A DNA stretch of 64,000 bases, taken from NCBI GenBank assembly GCA_030549775.1, contig CM060175.1:64035245-64099244 (forward strand), written 5' to 3'. Under the pieces are notes generated by a model. The model made no database searches. It saw nothing but the letters and a program-made list of their open reading frames with translations, and had not been told where the DNA came from. This document shows, piece after piece, positions 1-12,088 of this stretch. The stretch is from Tamarix chinensis. Its lineage: Eukaryota; Streptophyta; Magnoliopsida; Caryophyllales; Tamaricaceae. The stretch's first letter is position 1. Every line of letters starts with the position of its first letter. Both the position numbers and the translations under genes were made by a program.

Positions 1-404
1 CATAAACAACTTCCAATCCTACTCAAGAAGTCAACAAACTAGTGAGTGACTGGTAGCCTTGGTAGTGTAATCCAAGCTTCCTCCAGAAGGCACCATCGAA
101 AGGTTTATTAGTGCTCCAATTCTTTAAAAACAATGGTTGTACCCTCCAAATAACCCGAGTGGTTTCTCTAGAATAGTCACATGGTATTGTTCCTATTCAA
201 ATCAAAAGAAAAAATAACCTTGATCATGGAGAAGTACCCGAGGGGGGCTTAGAGAGATTTCCATTGCTCATTCATGAAGCGTAACATCTGTTGGTTCCAC
301 CCACCATATACCCACTTGTATATAAGCCTAATGCCTCTCCTACTTCTCATTTTCCTTGCTCAACATATGAGCTTGTATTTGACCATTAGCAATAATCAGA
401 GGAT
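1..404. other. Unassigned sequence left of gypsy element 1
   Basis: No gene is recognised. It is the pre-insertion flank of the gypsy element that starts at 410; the target duplication CATAA lies at 405-409. The minus strand has a short open stretch of about 50 codons between roughly 20 and 180, which I cannot match to any family. Confidence 0.4.
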
Positions 405-409
405 CATAA

Positions 410-777
410 TGTCATGAAGAAGAGAGCTGTTGTGGATAGAGAGGAGGCTGGAATTACACATGGGTGCTGAGTTGGCTAAGAGGGGAGCATCGAGCTTTGC
501 TTCGAGAAGAATCCCATTAGATTCTTGTAGAGAGTTTGTTAGAAGTTGTTGAGCCTTTCTTATTATTTGTTTTGATTCATTACAATTGTGTGTTTTTCTG
601 TTAATTCATCCGACTATCTCATATACATATATTGTCTAATGTTAATGATGGAGGGTAATGAGCACTCAGTTGGTTAATATCTCCTACCTCTTCCTTTGCT
701 CTATTTTTCTCATCCCATCCTATTTGTGCCCTTCTCTCCTCTGTATCTCCTTCCTCAGCTATCACCATTTGACGATA
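410..777 (+). repeat. 5' LTR of gypsy 1
   Basis: It matches 4603-4964 over its whole length with scattered substitutions. It starts TGTCA at 410. The 3' edge is within a few bases of 777, just before the primer-binding site. Confidence 0.88.
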
Positions 778-1069
778 GTTGGTATTAAAGCCTGGTTGCA
801 TCCTCAAGTTGGCTAAGATTAAGTCAAAGATGGGGGAGAACTCTCGAGTGGATAGCTAGATTAGAGAATTGAAAGTCCATAATGAGGCAACCCAATAATA
901 GGTCTCTTTAGTCCAACAATTGATCGAGGACCGAGATAAGGCAGTGGAAGCTAAGTTAGATGATGGATTGAAGAAGATTCTAGAGTTATTATAGTAAAGG
1001 GACAATGGCAAGCGACCTACTGTCGACAATTTTGGATCATCAGTATCAACAATTCCGGCCACTGTTTCC

Positions 1070-2137
1070 ATGGTGCCTCCTGGAGTACCGCCTCAGCCAT
1101 CTAATAGAGGTATTTTACCTACTCCAACTTGCTCAATCCTTGCACGAACTGAACTGAGCATGCCACTATTAATCAATTTTTCTATTCAGCAGGGGCTTGC
1201 CTTGTCTAACCCAAAATTTGATTTCCTAATTTTTTATGGAGCTAATCCACAAGGATGGATCAATAAGTGCCAGATGTAATTCCATTTGTTTAAGGTGGAA
1301 GAGGCGCAGCAAGTTCAATTAGTTGCTCTACACTTGGTGGGGAATGCGGAGCACTAGTATGAAAGCTAGCATTGTATGGCCACCAATTGGGAAGAATTTT
1401 CCCAATCAATTTGTGCTCAGTTTGGAGATCTACATTTTAGGAGACTTGTGGACCAATTCAACAAGCTTAGACAGGAAGGAGGAGTGGAAGAATACTATCA
1501 CCAGTTTGAAGAGTTGTGGGGATTAATGTTACTATATAACTCTCAACTGGCTAAGGATTACTTTGTATTTAACTTCATAAGTGAACTGAGGAAGGATATG
1601 AAACATGAAATCTAGATGTTTCAACCTAAATCCCTGTACCAAGCATTGGAGCTTTCCAAATGTAAGGAGTTGGCTCAAGCTAGCTTTACCAACTCAGTGC
1701 CTAAAATTTCTCAGGGAAAGGTAAACATGCCACCCACCCCTACTCCTAGGGACATGCCAAGAACTTGGTCCCCTATGATAACTAATCCAGCCAAGAACAC
1801 TCTAATTAAACAAAGGTGTGCCCAGGTTCTATGCTTCAAGTGTGGAGAAAAATATTACTCGGGGCACCAATGCAAACTAAAACCCCTCTACAGCATAAAA
1901 ATGGATATCTTGGAAAAAGAGGATACACCATTGGACATAACCACAACTACCATAATTGGAGAAGAAGATGAAATGGCAACCTCATTGTATGCAATCATAG
2001 GGGTACAGGGCCATAATACCATACGCATCAAAGGGTTAGCAAATGGACAGTCGATTATAATCTTGATTAATAGTGGCAGCACACATAGCTTTGTGAACCC
2101 TGCATTGGTACAGAGATCATCCTATGAGGTAGAATAG
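1070..2137 (+). pseudogene. gag-protease remnant of gypsy 1
   Basis: The frame is broken into overlapping pieces (1323-1526, 1376-1615, 1616-2137). Gag capsid-type sequence ends in a zinc knuckle of the plant gypsy form CFKCGEKYYSGHQC (1832-1873). It is followed by a retroviral-type aspartic protease stretch around 2038-2110, ILINSGSTHSF. There the family normally has Asp-Ser/Thr-Gly, so the catalytic Asp appears replaced by Asn. A stop follows at about 2135. Confidence 0.85.
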
Positions 2138-2675
2138 ACCACCTCCTTTGCAATCACAATGGAAAATAGGGAAAAAATGTTCAACCAAAAGAAGTGAAAA
2201 TGATTCAAGTGGATAATGCAAGGCTGTCACTTTAGAGCAGATCTAAGGCTACTAGAATTGAGGGGCAATGATGTAGTGCTAGGCATGGATTGATTGACGA
2301 AGTATAGCCCAATTATATTTGACTTTCAGAACCTTACTCTTTCATTTCAAAAAGAAGGGGAATAGTTGAAATTGAGAAGAACAACCAAGAGGGCTCAAAT
2401 GCAGCTTATGTTAGGAGAACTTAAAGGGTAGTAAAAGGCAAATGGAATGAAGGCACATTTATTTATGCTAACTACAGAGAGTGAAGGTAAGGTAGATAAT
2501 ACAGATATCCCCACTGAACTGTTTCCTTTAATTTATGCCTACAGTTATGTATTTTAGGAACATAAGGGCTTGCCTCCACCCAAAACACATCACACTCCCT
2601 TATACCTAGAAGCCAAACCAATTAATCTTTGGCCCTATAGGTTCCTTCATCACCAAAAATTATAGGCGGGGAAAT

Positions 2676-3120
2676 AGATTAGGGAAATGTTGGCTAACTC
2701 CATCACTGCCCCAATTCCGAGCCCATTTGCTGCACCATGCATGTTGGTTAGAAAGAAAGATCACTTATGGAGACTTTGTGTGGATTATAGGCAGCTAAAC
2801 CTATTGACCATAAAAAAAATACCCAATTCCCATCATTGAAGATCTATTGGATGAGCTGCATGGATCTCGATATTTCTCAAAATTTAACCTAAGATCTGGA
2901 TATTATCAAATTAGAGTTGACCCCTAAGACACTATTTGGAAGGGAACGCCTTTGTTATTAAGACAGATCAACAAATCCTAAAGCACTTATTAGAGCAAAG
3001 ATTGAACACTCATGTGTAGAGAGAAGGGCTAACAAATTTGCTGGGATTACATTACACCATTTAACATAGGAAAGGGACTGATAACAAGGTTGTGGATGCA
3101 CTATCTATAAGTGAGGACAA
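2676..3120 (+). pseudogene. reverse transcriptase / RNase H remnant of gypsy 1, internally deleted
   Basis: Reverse transcriptase fingers and palm are readable: [18 protein letters not shown] near 2750-2800, then [17 protein letters not shown] ending near 2925. The sequence then jumps directly to RNase H-like residues (IKTDQQILKHLLEQR near 2957-3000), followed by NKVVDALS near 3085-3110. The YxDD catalytic box and the intervening several hundred bases are absent. Frameshifts are also present. Confidence 0.85.
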
Positions 3121-3239
3121 AGATAAAGGAGCAACCCTGCATGCAACAACTTTAGTTGTAATTCCTTCCTGTATTGTAGATGTAGAGAGAAATTATGTGG
3201 AAGATAGGGAAGCCTAGAAATTGCTAACTGCCCTTGCAG

Positions 3240-4600
3240 TAGACCCTAATTCCATGCCAAATTTTACTTTGCAACAAGGGTTATTGAGACACAAGGATAG
3301 ACTGTATTTGGGAGAATCCGGAGGAATAAGAGATAAGGTACTCCAAGCGTTGTAAAATTCTCCTCTAGGGGGCACGTAGGTATACAAGCCACCTATCAAT
3401 GAGTAAATTTACCTTATATTAGCCTCAAATGCCCCAAAACATTAAGGAACACATCCAAATTTGTGACTCTTACCAAAGAAATAAACCTGACCATCAACCT
3501 TATCCTAGTCTACTACAACCCCTTCCAATTCCCTCCTAAGCCTTGGAGATAGTTACCATGGAATTCATTTAGGCTCTTCCCAGATCAAACAACTATAATA
3601 CATTGCTAGTTGTGATTGATAAACTCACCAAATTTGCACATTTCATACCCCTAACACACCCCTTCACTGCCCCGTAGGTTGCCAAGTTATTTTATGACAA
3701 TGTGTTTAAGCTACATGGATTACCTGTAGGGATTATTTCTGATCGAGAAAAAGTATTCACCAGCTTGTTTTGGCAAGCTCCCTTCAGAAATCTAGGAACC
3801 AAATTTCACATGAGTATAATATACCACCCATAAACGAATGACTGGTCTGAGAGGCTTAACCAATGCTTGGGATAATACCTCCACTGCATGTCTTATCAAT
3901 ATCCCCAAAAATGGTAATAATGGTTGTCCTTAGCTGAATGGTGGTCTAACACCTCATTCCACTCTGCTATAAAAAGCCACTCCTTTTGCATCCTTGTATG
4001 GGTATGCTCCTCCCCAAGTATGTTGGACTCCGAGAGACTCCAATCATGTAGCTATTGCCAGCTACTTCATCTAAGATCAAGCACGAATCAACAGGATTCT
4101 CCATGATCAACTCCTCAAAGCAGAGAATCGTATGAAACATTATGTAGAAAAACAGTGATCAGATCATAGCTTTCAAGAGGGAGAATTGGTTATGATTATA
4201 TTGCAACCTAATGAAAAACTTTTGTGTTTGTTCATAGGCACTTGAAGTTAGCCTTGAAGTATTATGGACCCTTTAAGGTACTCTCCAAGATAGGGGCAGT
4301 TGCCTACCATTTGGAGTTTCCTGTAGGTAGTCTCATTCACCTAGCTTTCCATATGTCCATGCTTAAGAGATACAAAGGAGATGTCCCAATTGCAGTAGCT
4401 ACTCTACCCTTGATGAATCAAGAAGGTCAACCATTGGTATCCCCCATTTGAGTACTGGATAAACGAATGATCAAAAGGCAGTATTAGTGGAGTGGTTCAA
4501 CTTGGGCCCTAAGAATGCTACTTAGAAGGATTTATCTTCCATTCAAGCCCAATTTCCCCCATTTGAATTTTGGGTACAAGGATCTTCTACACTGGTGGGA
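3240..4600 (+). pseudogene. integrase and chromodomain-like tail of gypsy 1
   Basis: Integrase core motifs can be followed through stops: [17 protein letters not shown] (about 3600-3650), GIISDREKVFTSLFW (about 3728-3772), and a degenerate YHP...E motif (about 3825-3850). An integrase C-terminal segment is open at 4224-4451 (YGPFKVLSKIGAVAYHLEF). After its stop a degenerate chromodomain-like stretch runs almost to the 3' LTR (EWFNLGPKNAT and FPPFEF in changing frames). Confidence 0.82.
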
Positions 4601-4602
4601 GT

Positions 4603-4964
4603 TGTCAAGAAGAAGAGAGTTGTTGTGGATAGAGAGGAGGCTTGAATTGCACGTGAATACTGAGCTAGCTAGGAGGGCGCATTGAGTTGTGCTTTGAGAA
4701 GAATCCCATTAGATTCTTATAGAGAGTTTGTTAGAAGTTGTTGAGCCATTCTAATTGTTTGTTTTGATTCATTGAAATTGTTTGTTTTTCTGCTAATTCA
4801 TCTGACTATCTCATGTAAATATATAATGTCATTGATGGAAGGTAATGAGAATTCAGTCGGTTATTATCTCCTGTCTCTTCCTTTTCTCTATTTTTCTCCT
4901 CCCATCCCAGTTCTACTCTTCTCTCCTCTGTATCTCCTTCATCAGCTATCACCATTTGGTGACA
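4603..4964 (+). repeat. 3' LTR of gypsy 1
   Basis: The partner of 410-777. It starts TGTCA, ends TGACA, and is flanked on the right by the CATAA target duplication (4965-4969). Confidence 0.9.
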
Positions 4965-4969
4965 CATAA

Positions 4970-5950
4970 GTAAGGATCATGACTTAATCTTCCCTCCAAT
5001 TGCGTATCAGAATATGCTTCCAACTGTCACACATATCTGAAATCAGTTGGATCTCAACTAGACTATGCACATCGATCACAAGATTAGGGTTAGTCAAGCC
5101 CTACTTTGAAGTATCTGGTTGTGAACCACCCAAAGCTGTAGTGTCGAGAACTAATTTGCGCATTGTTCCTCCATTAGTAACATTTTTCTTCTCGGTGTCC
5201 TCTTTCCCTTCTGTAGTCGCTCGAGTTGAATAAAAGTCATTCGAAGAGCCAATTGGTCACCAGAGTTAGTTATTTTTTCATTTTTTTTCGTGGTCAAAGA
5301 GAAGTTTGTATCTTATTTTCCTAAGTAAACCAAATAGAAAAATTAGTTTTCCCTTCATTTATTATATTTTTCTTTTATAAGAACCAAGCATAGCCTGCGT
5401 GAATTTTGCTCTGAGTTTACGAAAACCGGGTTGGTACATGAGTTTCTAATTTTCAACGATCTAGACATCTAGTTAAGAAAGGAGAGGAAGAGAGGAGGGA
5501 AAGATCATAAGAGAGATGAGATGCAAAGGAGAATATTAGTTTTGTAACTTTCGATGTTTTTATTCTCTTTAATTGTCCACTTCAGAACTTTTGGTAAACA
5601 TAGTAGACCGAAAAGTGAGCATCTAGAAAAAAGAACAACAAAAAAATAATGAATAGTAATATTAGATTAAACTGTCAACTCAGATGATATATTAAGGGTC
5701 CATTTAGTTTTAGAAAAATAAGAAGAAAAAAATGAAGGGAAACTTATTTCTCATTGATCAGTTGCAAAGAAAATAATAAAGAAAGAAAAAGTAGATGAAG
5801 AATATTTAAGGCTATTTTCCCACCAAAATTCATCAGAAAAAAACACCAATCAAAGTTTTCGTTTAATCAGCTTCTCAGTACTTTTTTTTTCATCGTTATT
5901 ACTTAATACAAGTCTGGTTATTATACCATTCTCACATCAATTTTAAGAAA
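4970..5950. other. Unassigned region right of gypsy 1
   Basis: The host flank of gypsy 1. Between about 5000 and 5235 the minus strand is open for roughly 78 codons apart from one TAG, with gene-like composition (for example DMCDSWKHILIRNW near 5010-5050). I cannot assign a family. From 5280 on it is AT-rich with nothing recognisable. Confidence 0.35.
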
Positions 5951-5959
5951 AAATATTAA

Positions 5960-8551
5960 TGAGTTTAAATAATATAACAAGAGAATAAGAAGAACTTTTA
6001 TAAACATAGAGAAGAATTTGAAGATAAAAAAACCTCTAGCTACAAGATAACTAAGACTCTACACCCAAAACCTAACAATACAAACAATTCCTTCCCATAA
6101 AATGCATCAAATTTAGCAAAGTCATCAAGGTAGTCATTAAAATCTTGTACATCAATAGCTAGGTCATCTGTTCATAGGAATAAGCAAAACACATAAAAAG
6201 GATAATCAATATTTGCGTATTAAGTAAAGTAACAATATGCATCACAAGAAAAGGGGCAAGCGTAGCATATAAGGTTACATGAAAGAAATATACATGCACA
6301 TTATTCATGATATAAGATGACTGAAGAGATAAACCATAACGGAGTTCATTATTAGGTGACCATATATTTCCAATCACTTAGTTATGTTTAGTTTGGGGAC
6401 CCCTCTATTCTCATCCGATAGAATGAAATGGTATAAATTCTAAGGTAGAACATTTTTAGCTACTATTCTTATTTGGTGGAATGAACAAATACAACTCCTG
6501 GGGTATAAGGCTCATGGTTGTTATTTTCATCTGGTGGAATGAACCGGTACAACTCAGTCTTAGCTCATGTAATTTTCTAATTTATGTATTAATGTCTTAT
6601 TATACTTATTAGTTATTTCAATATCAACATGCTTACTTTGGCATAATAACAGGACTCATAAATCACAAACAATGTTAATTTATGTCATTCCTCAACTAAA
6701 AAAACTAAAACAACCTTATGAAACCATAATTCTCATTCAAGCATAAATCATCCCATAATAAAAACCAAACCACCAAATTTATCATAATATCCAAAAATAT
6801 CATAATTTATGACATATCCAAAAATTAAGATCTAGCTTTGACGTTTCGCACATAAAATATCAATGTCATCCCCAAGGTTGCTATTTCCAAATTAAGTCAT
6901 TAACACACTCAATTATCACTTGTGATGCTTATACTTAACCTAAATTAAGCACACTCCACACTTAAGGTATTAAACAACCAAATGATAATTATGCAACCTC
7001 GAAATCTAGAATTTCCTTAAAACAACCATTTTATCCCAATTTCACCTAAACTCCTCAAAAAAGAATTATCACATAACTTATGTCACACTCTGCCAAATCC
7101 TAAAACATTATATATGAAATTTAAAGTATAAATTCCAAGGGTGAAAATTCCCCACAAAACTCATCAAATGACCCAAATACACTTAAGGCTGAGATTTTCC
7201 CATAAACTCACAAAACCCTACATGATCTAACATTACCAAAACTTCCGCCTTCACATATTTCACCACATAAATACTAAATAATATTTATATATGCTCAACT
7301 ATGAAATTATCACAATAACATGATACACCAACATACTTAAGATTTTATGATAAATCCTTGCAAGACCTAACACTAACAATATAACATAAAATCATAAATC
7401 ACACATAAAACCATACTTCCATAAAGTAATACAAGAATATAATATGAGTAACACCAAAACATAATTTCTAACAACTGAGAATAAACATGATACTGCATAG
7501 ATATAACACATAGCATTCAAAATCCATAATCTATAGGCATGTATCCTTACTCAAATGACTCTGGTCTCTAAGTAAGAATACTTCTAAGCTCCTATCTCCA
7601 AATTCATATGATCACCTAAACGCTAAAAAAAAAAAGGAGTTAGAAATGCATAGGAAATTAACGAGTGAAGGTAAGGTAAAGGAGGAGGAAAAGAGAAGAT
7701 AATAGAGGCAAGAATGATTTGCTTCATTATGGGAGTTGTGTGTGTTTATTAGTCTGACTTGTGTAAGCTACTCCTGTTGCAAGGTGGGTAGCAAGGTGAT
7801 TCTTGCACATTGGTAAAGGGATGCAATGTGAGAGAGAGTGTAAAAATTTTAAAGAGGTGCAGTGTGAAGGCTTGAAAAACAAGAGATTGTGTAGCATGAA
7901 TATTAGGTGCATGGTTGGTGGTTGAACATGAGATGGTGGTAATGTGAGGGGTTTATTGTATAGTGGTTTGATGCAGTAAGGGGAGTTTGTTGTGAAATGT
8001 TGGTGAAGTTATGACTATGTGAGTGGATGAAGGAGATTGAGTTTGGTTGAGCAAGGAAAGATGCAACAATGTAGGTGAATCATGAAGAAAAATGCAAAAT
8101 AGGGGGAAAATATGGGTGATCAACGGAAGGTTGGCAAGTGAAAGTTTTCGAGAGAAAGGTAGAGGTGATGGATTGGTTTTGGTTTGCAATAAATGCCAGG
8201 AGGTGAGAGGGTGGAAGGGTATAGGGATTTTTATATGAAAACAAGAAGACGTGAGGGAGGTTGGGGTGTAGGTCATACATAATAGAGGCATGTGGGATTT
8301 GGCATGTAAATCACCTGAATGAGAGGAGGTTAAGTGAGGTTTTAGGATTGGTTGGGTATTCTATTTTGATTAACCAAATTAAGAAAACTCAACCATTTGG
8401 GAAAGAAAGGGGCCACGTACAAGAGTGATGAGGGGTTAGGTAAAGAAAAGGGAAGATGAGAATTTAGGGTTAAAGGTAAGGTTTAAGGATTATGAAATAA
8501 TTAAGAGACTAGTCACCATAAGATAAGGGTTAGGTACATTTAGGGAATTAC
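5960..8551 (+). repeat. TGTAAY family, copy a (truncated)
   Basis: It shares the module order of copies b and d: a block like ACTCTAYACCCAAAACC (about 6057), then CACATAAAAAGGATAATCA (6190), then the minisatellite-like CTATTCTTA / TGGTGGAATG units (6400-6560), an AT-rich middle, a purine-rich tail (7640-8470), and G-rich TTAGGG-like motifs near 8465-8535. The TGTAAY start is not visible, so the left edge is approximate. The right edge resembles the family end only loosely (GGGAATTACA, 8551). No coding capacity was seen in the sense direction. Confidence 0.65.
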
Positions 8552-8971
8552 ATTCATTGACTCAAGCAATTCAATTTGCACCTTTTCCAATTCAATTTAA
8601 ACAAGTACCTCATTGATTCTCTTTTGATTGGGAGTTAGCAACTAATGAATTCTGAAACCCTACCTCCATTTCCGAATTTGGGTTTTCTAGGTTAGATTTT
8701 GATTTGAAATTAGCAATTCAAACTTCCATGTTTAGCATGTGTGAATTGGAAATTGGGTCTTCATTTTATACTAGTGTAGATAGTTGATTTTTTTCCTTTT
8801 AGACAAAAATTTTTGATTTGCACTGATGTAGGTTAGGATGGTTAGCAACTGGGTGTAGGTTTTAAACCAACAATAAGATATTTGCAAATAGGCTTTGAAT
8901 TTGAATGACTAGATGTGCATAAATTTAGAATATGAAATTTCCTCCTATAATGTGCAACCAAGTGTACATCT
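8552..8971. other. Spacer between TGTAAY copies a and b
   Basis: About 420 bases of AT-rich sequence with no gene or repeat that I recognise. Confidence 0.4.
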
Positions 8972-11900
8972 ATTAGTGTAACATCCTAAATTTTACTACT
9001 AAAAATTTTTATTTTATAGTGAAAGCATAGCACCAAAATAGTTGGGTGCTACTATTGTAATTGACACAAGATTGGATTGCCCAACCATCCTTATGTCAAT
9101 CACAAGGCAAAATAGTTAGAATGTAAAATGTGATAAATAGGAAATGAGAGAAACTTTGTACATGCAAATATAAGTTGGAGATTAACTCTGATGAAAACAT
9201 CACAAATACAAATAAAGGGATACCATGGATCTAAGAGTTCAAAAAGGTATTCGGGTAAAGTATCACCAAGATAATATAACTCTATACCCAAAAACCATAA
9301 TACAAAAAATAACTCAACCCTACACAAAGCATCATAAACTACAAAATCATCTAGCGGATCCTCATCAACCTGCAAATAGAAAACCGGGTAATCTACTCAT
9401 GTAATAAATAACACTCATAAAAAAGGATAATTAGTACGCTACATACTGAGTAAATTAATAATACAAGTGAAAGGGGTATAAAGAAAATAATCATATACAC
9501 GAGATACATAAAAACAATACGAGGTAATTACTGATCCAGGTCTTGTTAATATATATAACATGATCCATCTGTTTATTTATGTTGAGTTTAGGGACTCCAC
9601 TATTCTTAAACTAATAGAACTCTCTGAAGCACCCCTCAGGGATGACACACTTTATCCAGTATTATTATCTAGTGTAACAGACCCAACACCTCTTAGAAAA
9701 AAATACACCTGAGCTACTATTCTTAAACTAGTGAAATGGTCTGAAGATCCTTTTAAGGACAACACCCCCAAGACACTATTATGATCCAATGGAATATGTC
9801 CTGACTCATGTAATCTTCCATTTTAAATAATGTCTTATCTAATAGTAATTATCTATGAATTATATTATCATTCACATTGAGTATAGGGCCCTACTATTCT
9901 TAATGTGGTGGAAGGGATTGATGCACCTCTTAGGGAAAAAAAAATACTCCTGAACCGCTATTATTGTCTAGTGGAATGGATCCATGTAAACACCTCAGCC
10001 CAACTCACATGATATTTTACTTTAAATGATTAGCGTCATATTAGGTGTTGATTATACAAGGTCATCTTAAAAGACTCATACAAATATGCATGTCATAAAA
10101 TTGATAAATAAGTAAACACAACTACATAATTATGAAGCTAGCCTCAAGTAATAGGTCCATAATTACCAGAATATTATGAGTATAATTTTTAGCACACTTT
10201 TACTCCATTTTTCCTCAAAAATCACCAAAATTCTATTTTTAAACGTGATGGACCAAAATGTCCTTTGTTTATCAAAACTTTAAAACATTATATTAGGTAA
10301 CTTGTATTTTACTCGTTAAATCATTTAATCCCATTACTAATGAAATATTAGATAACACCCTCAAAACTTATCAAGCTAAGATTATTTTCCATATTACCAT
10401 CAAATTACCTTAATGCCATTATGATATTCATATTTTCTAAAGGCCTCACAAATCCCAATATCAATACCTATCATCCCCAATATTCATATGAGATATGTAA
10501 CTTCAAATTTATATGCACAAATACCACATACCTAACATTATAATCAAATACATACTTTTACACTCTACCCTTTCAAGATATCATATCATAGCATGATCAT
10601 AATCGATATTATCACATAACATTACAAATAAGATGTGCATGTAAACACATATTATACATGTAAGACTAACTACGACATATATCCTTAACAAAAAGGATAC
10701 CAGGGTCTAAGTACAAAATCCTGAACCGTCTCCATCAAGATCATCGAAAGATTACCTATGAAAACAATAATAATTCATAATTAGACTTAAGAATATAAAT
10801 CAAGGGAAAATTTAGGATAAAGGAGGGTGGAAATGGATATAACCAAAATAATTGGAAAGCTCGGGTTTTGTGGAAGTTATGGTGCTGCTCAGGTGGTGTT
10901 GGAGTGGTGTTGGAGTGGATAATAGGCGTTCTTAGAAGGAAGCATGGTTGTGCCAGAGAAAGGGCACAACTATGGCATGTAATGCATGCACGAGTTGAGA
11001 GCTAGGAAGGTACACAGGGAGAGAGTGTGAGATTTTCACAGTTGTGTGTGAAGTGTACTGGCAAGAATGAGTTGTGCACAGTTATGTAAAGAACTATGCA
11101 TGATAGTGCATGGATGGGGAGTGCAAGGGTGTACGGTTGTGCTTCTAAATTCTATAAGAAGGAATGGTTGGGGTGTGCGAGGAGCACATGGTCATGTGCC
11201 TAAGTGGAAAAAGAAATAGAGTGTGATGGTAGAAGAGAGGAAGGAGGGATTAGGGTGGCGATGGTCGGCAATGATGAGGGAGGTTGATGGGGTAGTAGTG
11301 GTGATTGGTTTTGCACTGAAATGGTGGTGGTTAGTAGTTGGTGGTGGCATGTGGGGTGGTGATGGTTGCTTTAACATCAAACAAAGCAGGAAGAAGAAGG
11401 AGAAGAAAAAGGGAGGTGACCAGGGTGATTTTTGCTCAATAGAAAATGGAGAATGTGGAGGGTTAATCACTAAATGAGGTAAAGAGAGAGATTGGAGAGT
11501 ATATATATGTATATGTATAGTGGTGTGAGAATGGTGAAAGGTAGAGAAGAAGGTGTTCGTGAGGGGAGACATGGTAAAGGAAGGGGTGCACAATCGAGAC
11601 ATGGGTTGTCAAAAACATTTCATGCAGGTGGAAGTTGATGTATTGATGAGGGTAGGGTGTAGGTGATGGCATGGCAGAGGCCTTTTTAGAGGAGATATCT
11701 CACTTAGAACAATGGGAGATGGAAGGAAATGGAGTTCAGACAAGTGGGGAAGAAAAAGGAAAGGAAAAGGAGAAAAAGGATAAGGATAAGGATAATTGTG
11801 TTAACAGTTAAGATGAGATTAAAATTTTGGTGATTAGCTAAATTAGGTAAGGTTGGGATATAAATTATTCAAGATTAATGTTAGGTTAAAAAATATAATT

Positions 11901-12088
11901 TAAAATCTTGTATTAGGTTAAAATTTTGGATAATCAAATATCACATACCTAACATTTATCGATAGGTCAAAATTTTGGATTACAGAGTTAGAGTAAGGCA
12001 ATAATATCGATTTATCGATATTAGAATTTTGTTAAAGTGTTAATTACTTGAGAATAAGTGTAGCTAGAATTTGAGGTATTATAATTAG
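8972..12088 (+). mobile_element. TGTAAY family, copy b, complete with target duplication
   Basis: The element runs 8977-12083 (3107 bp). It starts TGTAACATCC and ends GGTATTATA, so the two ends are imperfect inverted repeats, and it is flanked by a perfect direct repeat ATTAG (8972-8976 and 12084-12088). Five-base duplications and short inverted TG-type termini fit a solo LTR of a Ty3/gypsy element with very long LTRs, or a non-autonomous LTR element; no gag-pol is present. Modules in order are a 5' AT-rich block with TACTAAAAATTTTTATTTTATAG, a repeated minisatellite (about 9590-10050), an AT-rich centre, and a G- and GA-rich tail (10850-11800). Open frames such as 11192-11602 on the minus strand are low-complexity Pro/Ser/His/Thr-rich and judged spurious. 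Confidence 0.82.
9590..10060 (+). repeat. Higher-order minisatellite inside copy b
   Basis: Imperfect units of roughly 55-65 bp carry CTATTCTTAAACTAGTGAA-like and CTATTAT..TCTAGTGGAATG-like cores. They are grouped into two larger repeats, each followed by an ACTCATGTAATCTTCC or AACTCACATGATATTTTAC block and a TTTAAAT-A-GTCTTAT block. Confidence 0.6.

Larger units (their letters stand above)
405..4969 (+). mobile_element. Ty3/gypsy LTR retrotransposon 1, complete ends, non-functional
   Basis: Two LTRs (410 to about 777, and 4603-4964) start TGTCA; the 3' copy ends TGACA and the 5' copy end is degraded. The direct repeat CATAA occurs at 405-409 and 4965-4969, a perfect 5-bp target duplication, so both ends are original. 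A primer-binding site similar to the initiator Met-tRNA type (TGGTATTAAAGCC, 780-792) follows the 5' LTR, and a purine-rich GGTGGGAG precedes the 3' LTR. Inside, in order on the + strand, are gag with zinc knuckle, protease, part of reverse transcriptase, a remnant of RNase H, integrase and a chromodomain-like tail. At 4.55 kb it is short for a gypsy element because the second half of reverse transcriptase and most of RNase H are missing near 2935. Many in-frame stops show it is dead. The terminal chromodomain-like stretch suggests the chromodomain branch of Ty3/gypsy (inference). Confidence 0.93.

Noticed and set aside
11192..11672. Minus-strand frames of 136 and 69 residues
   Set aside because: Shadow of the G-rich tail of copy b; no domain.
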